From NCBI GenBank assembly GCA_903813345.2, contig CAIIXF020000001.1, forward strand, positions 29,565,915-29,625,914: 60,000 nucleotides of DNA. Direction: 5' to 3'. The notes beneath the pieces are model-generated. The model worked only from the letters and a program-made list of their open reading frames with translations. It was not told where the DNA came from and did not search any database. Below, in pieces: positions 47,861 to 58,909 of this stretch; within the stretch, counting starts at the first letter, position 1, and the number at the start of each line of letters is the position of its first letter. A program made the position numbers and the translations under genes. The DNA is from Owenia fusiformis. Taxonomy: Eukaryota; Annelida; Polychaeta; Sabellida; Oweniidae.

Positions 47861-49572
47861 CTAATTCATTGACATTTGGCTACATGTCTGAGATTTCATC
47901 CCAGTGGAAAAAGAGGATAAATAATTCAGTGCAGTGTTGTAGTGTGATTGATAGAGATGATCTGTAATGCTGTCAGCTTCCTTGTTATTACCATTCCTGT
48001 TAATACTAAAGCAAAAATTTGAGAATTTGGAATGTTTTCGAGAATTTCAATAAAATGACCTTTGTTCTTTGACATTTCTTTGCCAAAATCAGTCAAATAG
48101 GATTTCCAGGTTGGTTGATTATCTTTCATTAAATTATCATTGAGGTTGTAAAATCTAGATAAGTCTTAAAAAAATTCCTAAAAAATTAAACTTCTCAGAA
48201 TGTCAATGTACCTTGATTTATAGGCCATATTTCTAGGTAATTACTATGGCACATATCTAAACATCTGATAACTAAGTCACCTTTGACATAACCCTGTTGA
48301 GGTAAACCACAGATGGCTAGAACCTTCTCAGCCTCTCTTGGTCTGCCATATTTGCAGATCAATCAAAGTAGACCAGAGTTTTTTGGGAAGGGTTTTACAT
48401 TTCACTATGTTAAGGCATTAGAAAATTCAACATCTCAAAGTAAACTATAATTGAATTGTGCTTTATTGAATAGCTAGAGTGTAGAAATATATTTATTATC
48501 TTCCTGATTCAGTTTCTGTTTGGCATGTTTGTGTTTTTTTGCAAAAAACTGAAATCTCACATATGTATCAGTGAACTTAAACCAGGAAGATTTGCATTTC
48601 TATTTGTTGAGGAATGTTTTAAAATCCTTGATTCAAGAATCACAAACAATCGATACTGCATTTAAATCTGGCTACCTGGTGAGAAGTTGCTGCTTTTTGT
48701 GAGGAAAGCAATTGATATTTATGAATGATTGAGTTAGATTTTTGTTCAGTTTCTTTTTATTCAACATTTAATACGGTTCAGCAATACTGTAATATAAATT
48801 ACATGCATATGGAGCCTGTGTCTCATGATTCGGGCAGCTAGAGCAGTATACACTTCTGGTAAGTGAATATAGATAAATAATTGAATTGCTTGATTAGATT
48901 TGCATAATAGTGAGATAATACCAGGATCAGTTGAAGGAATTATAGCTAGCATTGTGATAAGCTTTCAGAACATAATATAGTTCTTACATCAGTGTTAATT
49001 GAAACAGTAATTTGGTTCATTTTCATTTGATTTCATTTATAATCATGTTCATTCAGAAACTGTGGTTATTTTCTCTGAGTACTGTGTTTATGCTGGTAAT
49101 TGTGTGAGTTGAGAATTCTGGCACTATAAGTTGATTTTGACATGCTTGGTAAACAATAAGTGTTAAGAGTGAAAAAGTTATACAGAGGCTTGCTGTTATA
49201 CTAAAAGATCATCTGGTTAGTGTCCAGTTAAAGTAAAAAATTAGTAGAAAGAAGAGGCTGAATCCAGGTATTATTTCCCAGTATCAATGTACAGTACTGT
49301 AGTATCATTTTGATTCGCCAGATTAGCTCTTTATATAACGCTTGCTGCACAGTAAATACTTTTTTTCAAGGGGAAGTAGGAGATACCACAATGGGTAATG
49401 TTGTCAGTTTGTACCACTGTCTGAATTATGAAGAAGCCGAAATTATAAATTGAAAGTGATCATAAATAACAACAAAATTTCAGATGGGTGTGCCATTCTT
49501 AAAAATAGAGGGAGAAAAATCTTAGTAAACATTGCTCAAATTTAAGTCAGTTGTAAATCAAGGCCATATTAT

Positions 49573-49830
49573 GTCAGGGGCGTACCCAGGAATTGTCAAG
49601 GGGTTGTGATTTTTTGGGTTAGCATCACTAAGCGAAGCAAGCCCAAAAACGTGGTACGGGCGTTCACCTCCAGAATTTTTTTTAAATTTACAGTGAATAT
49701 GGTGCATTTTAAGCATTCCAAACTATGATTTGTTAATGTTTTTCAACAATGTTTACAAAAGTGCTTTTTCCTTTTTATGTTGGGGTGGGAGGGGTGCACC
49801 TAGAATCAGTTATATTTTATTATCATGTGC
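49573..49830 (+). repeat. hAT-like fragment, end CAGGGGCGTACCCAGG
   Basis: TCAGGGGCGTACCCAGGAAT at 49573 resembles common hAT-type ends. It is followed by a region with GGGGTTGTGA and, later, GGGGTGGGAGGGGTGCACC. No second end was identified. It is probably a truncated copy. Confidence 0.4.
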
Positions 49831-50017
49831 AGGATTAGAACCACAGATTCAGAATGAAACACAGACAGGACACATAGAAAAGTATATGTTTTCATGAATT
49901 GTTGCTACAGTTTTTGAACACTGTTGACATTGTTAACAGCCATAGCCAGGGAAAAGGTAGTAAGCCCAATGTAGAATTTCTAGATTGAATACTTCTTTTC
50001 CCCTAGCCTATTATATT

Positions 50018-51681
50018 ACGGGGGATAAGCAAAACGAGGGCGAAGCCACGGACTGCGACTCGCGTAATTCAAAACGAGGTTACAACGCATTATAGCTGAA
50101 CAATGGCGGTAAGTCCAAACTTAATTTGGAAGGCATGTTAGGATTTGGGGTGGATTATTGGTTTGGATATTCTACAGAATAGCTAGTATGTTCCAGTCGG
50201 TGATCAACATATTCATACTCCATCTGCAATGGCATTCTTGGTGCTCGGCTGTCCAATAGTTTAGCATGAACACAAATGAATTCGAAATCTGCCACAAAAA
50301 ATGTAATTTTGTCAATATTTGTCCCTAATATACCGATTTAAACAAAGGAATCAGAAATGACATCGAATTAATATAATTATTCATGTTCTGTTGTTACAAT
50401 TACACCTTCGTGTGATATTTGGTAAGCGAGAAACGTACAATTACATAGAAAATTGGAATTTATAATAGTCGCAGTCCATCCATCTGCCCAACGCAGTCCG
50501 CGACTCAGTGTTGCTTTATATCTGAAGCTGAACGCAATCACAGCCAAAGGTAGATAGCACAATGTGTGTACAGGTGTGGCCGAAATGGAGCAACTTTGGA
50601 CAAAATTGAATATAAAGGGCTATTTTAATAGACCTACATCGTGTCTCAATCCATTCTGCAAATATATACAAGCTGTCAAATACAGCTGAAATCATGAATT
50701 TATGGTAGCTAGCAATATTGATGAACTGTTGGAAAGATCATCCAAAATTACATTAACTAACCAACTCTCCAATTATTTGATATTTTCCTGATATCTTAAA
50801 TACTAGTTAATGTACCCTTCCCCAACAGCTTTTATTGCATCATCAAAAAGTTAATTGTTTCGCATTTCTACTTCTTATAAAAAGTTTCACCACTATCCAA
50901 TTATCCACTATTATTATCCCTATCCACAAATTGGTTTGTAATAAACATATTACGTTGTCATCTTGCGCTCGACTGTTCTGCCAAATACGCTATTGAATTG
51001 CCATATTTCTAGGTCTTAAACGATACAATATAGCAATTTGGGACATTGATTCAGGTAATAGATATATGTTAATCAACGTAACTTTGAATGATAATCTGGA
51101 TGCTGACTTTCTTTTCCTGAAACAATAATAGCGTAGGAATATAGTTTACACTATCTTATTTATTTCGTGTTCGCGGCTGGACTGCGTTACTTAGAATATC
51201 AATGGAGGCTGTGTTGCGTTGTTGAAATAGCTTTGTTTACTGGACTGCGTCCACTATGAATGCGCAGTTTGAATCTAATTTTCTCCTCATGAACACATTC
51301 TATTATCAAATCATTTTCACGAATTATACTCGGAGCCTCAACTAACCTTTAGATATCAGAAACGTGTTAAAACTCCTTTCAAATGTATAGTAAATTAAAT
51401 AATATGCACATATTTTACAGGTAAAATCAGAACTTTGCTACTGTTTTAGCTTGATCTGGACAACTGCTTATTTTCTTATCTACAGACCAACAGTAGATAC
51501 AGAGTAATATCTTGGTCACCGATTAGACACTACGATAGCATTTAAAATACATGGATTTCTCTATTTTGTCGGAAGAAGCAGAAGGCACTGCCGGATGTCC
51601 CTCCATTTTGGCGCTGGGCTGCGGTGTAAAGTTACGCGAGTCGCAGTCCGTGGCTTCGCCATCGTTTTGCTTATCCCCCGT
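50018..51681. mobile_element. 1.66-kb element with 50-bp inverted ends
   Basis: Bases 50018-50067 (ACGGGGGATAAGCAAAACGA...) match the reverse complement of 51632-51681 at 49 of 50 positions. Short internal copies of the end motif (GGACTGCG, GCAGTCC) lie near 50465, 50492, 51180 and 51245. No long protein frame or clear target duplication is seen. It has the same architecture (long near-identical ends plus subterminal repeats) as the 46264 element but unrelated sequence. Confidence 0.82.
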
Positions 51682-53589
51682 GTATATGTTAACATCAATA
51701 TCACAATGTCACAGTATTAGTTTCAAACTCACAATATCAAAGTATTAATTTCAAACTCTTTAAAACTCTAAAGTCATTCAAAACACTGTTGACCCAAATG
51801 AGGAAGTAGCTACATATAAAAAGTCTAGCATGAACCACATTTATTATAGAACATCTTGACTAATACAAAAGCTGAGTTATTAAAAAACCACATATGTACT
51901 CTGTGCTTGTTAAGTTTGAATGAAAAAAAAATAATGAAATTCTTGAGCTAAAGATAGATAATGGCTAATTTATTAGTGGCCCAGTTTCTGTGTCATCACT
52001 TGAGTGTTGTTTGAGTTCACTATTTCCATGGTAACCAAGGATGCTGATTTTATGATGACAAGGAGCTGATAAGTTAGCCATTATACAGCTATCAATTTGT
52101 TTTTATGTTTTCAAGTCACATGCTGATTCAGTGAAACTTTCTAGAGATCTAGAAAGTCCATGGTGCAACCTTTTGATATATGGAATCTAACAACAGTCAT
52201 AAATTTTATCAGAACAAACTATTTAATATTTTTTAAAATGTGTCAACTAGTATGGTGGTATTAAGGGTCATTGAAGGATTGAAAAGATTTGCTGATCAAG
52301 TCTATGAAAAAATTGAATCTTGCACCACACATTTGTTTTGTCTCCTGGAAAATAGTATTTGGAACATAAGGGGCTTAGTACAATGAGGTGTTTCCCTGTA
52401 AAATCAAGATCCACATTTCCTGAAAAGTCATTGAAATTCTCTAATTGTGGTCATGCATTGAATTATAGAAAATAAACCAGGTATATTATATATATATCTT
52501 TTATTGACTCTTTTAGATGTCATGTCATGACATATTAGTCACTAAGGTAGAGCAGTTCTTCCCATTGTCGAGTTGAAGAACTGGTATCTTTATCCTGGCT
52601 AGAACCATAGACAATTCTAGCCAGCACCAGCCTTTTATCGAGTTAGCAGCACTCTAGTAATCGCCGGTATAGGTCAGCAGTCATAGGTCAATATTAAGTA
52701 TATGTGTATCTTATCACTTGGGATATGATCAAGTTTTAGGGGAAATACAAATGAAATGAAACCAAAAAATGAAATAAATTAGTGAATTAAAATAGGATGG
52801 TGCATTTACCATTAGATCATCGATTCATATCTGGTACATTGTCTGTTCTGTGTATGTGTATGGATCTGGCTATCTGCCTTTGATTGAAGTGATGAGCAGA
52901 CTTATTATTGAGTTCAGAATATACTGAAGTGGGGATTGAGTAACAGCAGTCTTAGAGAAGAGACTGCAGAATTCAAGAGAGTCTATAAGTTGAATACCTT
53001 CCATCTATGCTAATAATATACAATATCAGAAAAGCTTAAACATTGATATACTTGGTTTCCATATATATCGAGAGTCAAGATTGTGAGCAACCACAGTAGT
53101 GGCAAAGTAGAGGTGAGAGAAAGAGAGCCTACCTGAGACAGGATTGGAATGGATATATCTGAATTCAAAGAACTTAAAGTTTAGAGTGTGGAAACATTTA
53201 GTATTAGGATACAAATCATTTATCAGGAAAGTCTTTGACATAATATTGTGCCGAAGTTCATAAGATTAGAAAATCATAGAAATGGCTTGTGGTGTTGAGG
53301 TAAGAATGATATAATTTTAGACATGATATTACAAGTTTCCAAATTCTTTAAGATAATGGTCATAATTTATTTTCTAAACTGGATCAGTCACAAAAAATTG
53401 TGTAAATCCCAAACTCATAGAATTTAGATGGATAATCAACAATAACACCCCAGCAAATAGGAAATCTTCTTACAGGTAGTGCACATAATGCAGATGGTTA
53501 TTCTTGTCTAGAAATGAATCTGCAATTAAAAAGCCAGAAAATACTGTTTTATGATGTCATAAAATACACAGAATTCTGTAAATAATGTG
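51682..53589. other. Gene-free stretch of intron 2
   Basis: AT-rich DNA with no supported exon. A short imperfect inverted patch (GAACTGGTATC, CTGGCTAGAACC, ATTCTAGCCAG) lies at 52580-52625. A TATATA run lies at 52484-52497. Confidence 0.4.
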
Positions 53590-53597
53590 ATGTCACC

Positions 53598-53793
53598 ATG
53601 GGCGTAGTGCCCGGTACGCTGGGTACGCACAGGCGTACCAGATGGTTGCAAATTCGCTCCAAATACAACCAAATTTCAAAATTTTCCTGGGGGAGAACCC
53701 TCAGACCCCCCTGAATGCTCGTTTTTTGATTCACTCAACTCTTGTTCCCGTGGTGGTGGCGTACTACTTAGAAAAATAGCGCTACGCCCATGG
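53598..53793. mobile_element. 196-bp hAT-like MITE with 8-bp target duplication
   Basis: The left end ATGGGCGTAGTGCCCGG and the right end GCGCTACGCCCATGG are inverted copies. The 8-mer ATGTCACC flanks both sides (53590-53597 and 53794-53801). Eight-base duplications are typical of hAT elements. No coding capacity. Confidence 0.8.
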
Positions 53794-54496
53794 ATGTCAC
53801 CATTGTTTTCTTTCAAACACTTAGAGTCAAGGCGGCCTATATAGAAACAACTTTATGGACTTGAAAATGTCCCAACAAAATTTTCCAGAAAGTTTTTTTG
53901 TAAAATTAATCATATAATTCTTTCCATAAACAGAATGAAGTTTATGGAAGTGTTATGTAACATAATGATTAGGAATCCCAAAAGAATCTACAGCATGATA
54001 AATGGTACTCTTCCGAGGGGTAGGACAGGATATGCAACTAACATAAGAATCTGACTCAATAATGAATGTGCATTCTCAGAATATATGCCAATAATCCAGT
54101 TTGCTTCTCTGATATCACTGGTTATTTGAGTAGTGTATGAATGGGAAGAAGTATCCCATGAGTAACTTCTAAACAAAGTGTACCTGGATTTTCACTTTCT
54201 GGTAAATATCATGTGTAGTTTATCAATTGGGAGACTGAGGGAAAGATTGAATCAAGATTTAGGAAACATGTGTCTAACTAACCAAGTGGATTCCCAGATT
54301 GATAACTGAGTTTGGTTTACAAATTAGACCACCAGTTTCAATAAATAAACTTACAGAGCAGGAAATTCATTTATTCATCCATGGGACATTCTGATATACC
54401 TATTCAAAAAGTCCTATTTGAGATGCTGATATATTTTTTTATTTGGTTTTGTGAAAAGGATAAGAATTAGAATTAGTTTTGGTATATTTTTTTGTC

Positions 54497-54615
54497 TTTT
54501 GTAGTGGCAGTCGGCATTTGGCAGTTAGTCTTTGGTTGGCATTCAGGGGTTAGCATTCAATGTCTGTAATAAATGGCAGGTGGTGACATTTTGCATGTTA
54601 ATGTCTTGTTTTTCA
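54497..54615 (+). repeat. Dispersed repeat copy C
   Basis: Contains TTGTAGTGGCAGTCGGCAT, TGTCTGTAATAAATGGCAGG, TGGTGACATTTTGCATG and TTAATGTCTTGTTTTT, in the order seen in copies A and B. Confidence 0.65.
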
Positions 54616-55675
54616 AATTATCTTTGATTGAATTTTCTGCTTCTTGTGCCTTTGGTGTAAGTGTTACTTTTTTCACTAAGATTAATAGTAAGTAAATCCT
54701 CCCAGTCTCTCTAGTGCTGAGAATTCAAACCAATGATCTGGAAGAGATGGCTGATTGAGTAATCTTGGTGATTCAATTTGCAAGTTCCAATTTTATTTGT
54801 AGTACTGAGATAAATTGGAAGTTTTATCTGTTATAAATTGTTCAAACCAGTGATTTAGAAAAAATTGAATTGAATTCATCCTTGTAGATAAAATCACCAT
54901 TGCTCACAGAATTATAACCAAGAATCAAATTGGATGTTTGTCACTAGACTCTGAGCTGACACTGAGTATAAATGTGTGTATCTTATGTCTAAATCAATTC
55001 AGACCTTGAAATGAAGTTATGCAATACTACATTGTAGAACAATGAGTAACAAGTGAGATGTAATTACAATTACAGAGAAAGTCTAGGAATTAATCAGTCT
55101 CTGGCATTCAAGTACCTGATCTTAAAATATCACGCAGGATTGGAATTATTCAACATTTTCCTCAGCTAAAGTATGTAGTATGCTTTCCTTGCATTTCTGT
55201 ATACTTGATTGGTTTTCTTTTTTGACTTTTTTCCTTTCTTATTCTTCTCTATTTATTCTATTCTAAAATTGAAACTTACTTACATTTTACTTACTTGGTT
55301 GTTGTTAGATTATATAATGTTTGGCTCAATCAGGTATGATTCATGAAGCATTTAACAGATGAGTTAGATTCAGAAGAGATAGAGAAAGTTTGGAATCTTG
55401 ACAGATGGGAGATATATAAGACCAAGTGTGTTTCTATGATTTTACTATGTATATTGTGATGTGAACTAGTATTTATACTGATGCAGAGTTTGCCGAATCT
55501 GTTATATTTCAAACATCCTTTCAAGATCTATGATTCACAAACAATTTTTGTGGTACTACTCTATCCTTCATTCAAATGACTTCATTTATTACTCAATTCA
55601 GGAAAGAATTGAAATACCCTTGGACCAAGGATGGTACCACTCAGTATTTCAGTATTCGTTTTATGGTTGCTAAAT

Positions 55676-55857
55676 GCAGTAAAACATGTACCTACACCTC
55701 TGTAAGTGGAATACCTCCATATGTGAGATTCGTAAGTCCCATGACCTACTGAACTTATGTTAAATGAACCTCTGTAAATAGAACACCTCCCAAATGAAAC
55801 ACTTTTCAGAAGTACCAAGTTACCAAATATGTTCCACTTACACAGGTTCTACTTACA
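55676..55857. mobile_element. Pogo-like MITE (AAGTGGAATACC type)
   Basis: The left end is GCAGTAAAACATGTACC. The right part is TTCCACTTACACAGGTTCTACTTACAC, with the last bases diverged from CTGTA. Internal GTAAGTGGAATACCTCC and GTAAATAGAACACCTCC repeat the end motif. Confidence 0.6.
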
Positions 55858-56740
55858 CATACCTTTGTGCCGGTATGTTTGTATTTTTGTGAGGTTGTGT
55901 CAAATAGTGCTTTAGCATCTTACCTACAAAAACAAATAATTTACATGTATTGCCCTTTGTTTATATAGTGGTTTGGTACAGTATGTAGACCCAGTGGTTG
56001 GCATGCCATGCATGGTTACAGTCGATGCTGGAAAATAAGCGCTGGGAGAAAAAGTTGAATAACTATATTTTTGTAACATACAAATAGAACCTATAAATGT
56101 GAACATATGTATGTTTGAATGAAACTTTTCTCATTAGACATGTACAGCTATAGTGAAGCAGGGAAAATCAGCTGATATACAGATATATGTATGTGGCTGC
56201 TAAATTACCCTCAAAATGATATTCTAAAATCAAATATTTATCTAAGATGCAATTCTGCTGGATTGCTATTTCCTGATTGCTTTGTAAATCAAAACTTGGT
56301 TAGATTTTTACTCCACAGGAATGCATAATCAGGAAGGTGATGTTACACTGCTAGTGGTAGAAACAAATTCATTTATTGGAAAAATAAACTTTGATTAAGA
56401 GCTAACACCATCTGGCTGAAGTCTGATCCCATTGGGATGCTATTTCCAATTTGTTTGATGCTGGATCTTTTTTATGTTCCTTCGGATAGATTTACTGCTC
56501 AGTTGAGCTTATTTTATGGAATTATCAGATATGAGATGGCCATGTGAGTATATCAGTCAACCCGGGACATTGTAAGGTCAAGTTTATTACTGGCATCAAG
56601 GTTTTGTTTAGATTAAGTTTTATCATTTCTCTTTTGCTCTATTTATTAATCAATTTTGTTTTAACATGTTTTGACCATGTTTGAAATGCAAAATTTTTAT
56701 TGATATTTTATAGGATCAATTTTTTCATTATACCAGGAGC

Positions 56741-56879
56741 ATAACCACCCTTGGTAAGTGCAGCGATCAATAATGGATTGGCCGGGTTTAGCAGCCGCAC
56801 CAGCGCGGTTTGACGCACCAATGCCACTGGTGAACCCAGCTGGTCCATTATTTTTGCTGCATATACTAAGGGTGATAAC
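56741..56879. repeat. Fold-back element, arms about 49 bp
   Basis: ATAACCACCCTTGGTAAGTG (56741) pairs with the reverse complement of a segment ending CTAAGGGTGATAAC (56879). The match continues through GCAGC, AATAATGGA and GGGTTTA/TGAACCC with some mismatches. The 40-base middle is GC-rich (CAGCCGCACCAGCGCGGTTT). It is probably a small MITE. Confidence 0.7.
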
Positions 56880-57694
56880 AATTTTGTAACACTCGGGTAC
56901 TGCTCAATTTCTCTATAAAATAAGTTTTACTCACAGATTCGTCAAATGATAAAACATGTGTTTATATAGTATTTTTCAATACCAGATGTTACTTGACTAG
57001 TACCAGGTAAATGGTACTCCATCAGTCTGCTCAGTCTACACAGTATGAGTCTGGTTTCAGTGTCTACAATAGTATTTGTGTTTCATTAATTCATTGAAAG
57101 ATCATCTTGAAACCATTTATCATATGACCAAGGAGAACTTAAAGAGAGAAGAGAAAACTTGGGGAATTTGAAGTTGTGATGTCTCTGGATATCTTTCTCA
57201 TCAGGAAATTAAAATAAGTGTTATGTTATCAATTCAATGGTTATTGTATTACATCAAATGCAGAATTTGAAATATACCTTTTATTGACATATACTTTCAT
57301 TACATGACCATATTACTTAGTCACATTCATATTTGACATGTTGATAATGATCTAACAGGAAGAATGCTCTCTTCCTCAAATTATGAAAAATATGACGCAT
57401 CAATCTATTAATATTGTGCCATTACGTTGTATTGTAGTTTCCATATAGTTTATAGTGGTGTGAAAGTGTGAACAGTTTCAGAACAGTTTACATCAGTTAT
57501 CATAGCACTATATAAGTGTATCATATTCTCGAGATCACTAAAAAACATTTCATTCTGTAACATGGGTGTAAGTGGATTTTTATTTTACTTCAGTTTTAAA
57601 GTGCTATCTGGTTTATTCATATGGATATGACATTATACAGAAAGATATCATATTGGATATAATATACATTTATTAAAACAAATTAGATAAGAAA

Positions 57695-57720
57695 CATTTA
57701 TTTATTTATTTATTTATTGT
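57695..57720. repeat. (TTTA)n microsatellite
   Basis: About six TTTA units directly precede the polypyrimidine tract of the CYRI coding exon 1 acceptor. They may form part of its pyrimidine/branch region. Confidence 0.85.
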
Positions 57721-57748
57721 TATTTCTATTTTTCAGATCCAATGTGTG

Positions 57749-57821
57749 ATGGGGAACTTACTTAGGGTCCTCTCTAAAGACCCGCCATCACCCAAGTTTG
57801 ACATCTTTGTCGACTTTGAAA
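57749..57821 (+). CDS. CYRI (FAM49) protein, first coding exon
   Basis: The exon starts at 57737 after TTTTTCAG. The first Met at 57749 gives MGNLLRVLSKDPPSPKFDIF and then VDFE, and the donor A|GTAAGT follows 57821. The start matches human CYRI-A/B (MGNLLKVL...FFLDFEN). Gly2 fits N-myristoylation, known for the family. The split Asn codon (A + AT) is completed by the next exon. CYRI proteins bind active Rac1 through a CYFIP-related (DUF1394) fold and counteract Scar/WAVE-driven protrusion at the plasma membrane. The insertion KDPPSPK replaces the usual short segment before DFEN. An invertebrate usually has one copy, so paralogue naming (A or B) is not attempted. Confidence 0.93.
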
Positions 57822-58787
57822 GTAAGTAAAAGATTCATTCTATCTGCATGTACTATTACAACATTATATTCTTGTTTCATTTATACAAGCAGGTAAATCT
57901 CCACTTTTTGTTGAACTCATGTATTTTCCAATTTTCCAATTCTCTGTAAACATAAGGATTTCTGATGCACATAGATGTTTAAGGTAAAAGGGGCTCTAGT
58001 AATACATTTCTTGAATCTATTAAATAGATATTAATAAATATGTACAGTGATCTCCCCAGCATCAAAGCAAGTGGGTGCAGCACTCACCTGAGATTTTAAA
58101 AACAGGCTTGCACCCACTTGAAAATGAGAAAAATCGTGTGAAATTGAGAATTTTGAACCCACTTAAGAAAAACTACTATGGAGAACACTGATGTATATTG
58201 AGACATTTATGGTTGATTTCTTTTTTATTTTCATTTAATTTTATCACAAGCTATATCAAAACTTTGTCTATCAATATTGAATTCAGTTCTTCCATGAGCT
58301 TAAATAAGATATAAAATATGTAGAGTATATTGAGATATTTGTGGTTAACCAAACAGTAGCCAGGAGCTAGACTCAATAACTCTCAATTAACACTTCTTAG
58401 AGATAATTAACAGATCATTGTACTCAAGACATAGTGAAAGTATGTTGGCTGATGGGTTTCAATATCATTCTCGATTGTTTAGAAGTCAAGCTAATTCTGA
58501 ATTTTGTTCAATTGTTTTGTGGGTTTTGCTTTTTGCAATACGCATTTTGATGGAGTAAGCCCTGAGATACCAACACAATCCTGTTATAGTTAATGGTTTT
58601 TAGGACTTTGTTTTATGTTGGCAGATTGCCAGAATTCCAAGAATTGATACCAATGCCAATACAATGTAATTCATGGTTTGTAGGGCTTTATTGTTAACCA
58701 ATATCAGAAGAACTTCAAGTATGGATGAGTCCACCTGAGATACAGTCCTATTCATATGGTTTAAAGGAATTTGATTTTTGTTAACAG
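57822..58787 (+). other. CYRI intron with triplicated acceptor
   Basis: A 966-bp intron. It contains a 12-bp inverted pair (CAAGTGGGTGCA at 58069, complement ending near 58121) in a repeat-like patch at 58045-58170, and two degenerate tandem copies of the 3' splice region before the real one. Confidence 0.8.
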
Positions 58788-58840
58788 ATTGTCAACCAAC
58801 ACAAGAAGAACTTCAAGTATGGACACGGGTAGAATCAGTC
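58593..58840 (+). repeat. Three tandem copies of the exon-2 acceptor region, period 80-83 bp
   Basis: ATGGTTT starts units at 58593, 58673 and 58756. Each continues with AGG..TTTG/TTTATT and TTGTTAAC- or TTGGCAG-like sequence, then exon-head sequence. Unit 3 contains the true acceptor TTGTTAACAG and exon. Unit 2 keeps CAGAAGAACTTCAAGTATGG but has lost the AG. Unit 1 keeps TTGGCAG|ATTGCCAG but runs into a stop after about seven codons. Confidence 0.75.
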
Positions 58841-58909
58841 CTGCGATATGCTAACACAATCCTCTTTGAGCTACAGAGCTACCCAGGGGCTGGTAATGAA
58901 ATAAGAGAG
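58788..58909 (+). CDS. CYRI (FAM49) protein, second coding exon
   Basis: The acceptor TTAACAG precedes it and the donor GAGAG|GTATGT follows. Completing the split codon gives NCQPTQEELQVWTRVESVLR and then YANTILFELQSYPGAGNEIRE. This matches the family block DFENAQPT...IW.....VL.....IL.DLQ.Y.GAG.EIR directly, with Cys for Ala after Asn. It forms the first helices of the CYFIP-like Rac1-binding fold. The Rac1-contact Arg residues lie further along and are outside the window. The gene therefore continues beyond 60000. Confidence 0.93.

Larger units (their letters stand above)
43552..57736 (+). other. Intron 2 of the probable CYRI gene
   Basis: About 14.2 kb of AT-rich DNA heavily loaded with mobile elements at 43.6, 44.3, 46.3, 47.7, 49.6, 50.0, 53.6, 54.5, 55.7 and 56.7 kb, listed separately. 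No other exon was supportable between them. It ends with TTTCTATTTTTCAG. Confidence 0.5.
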
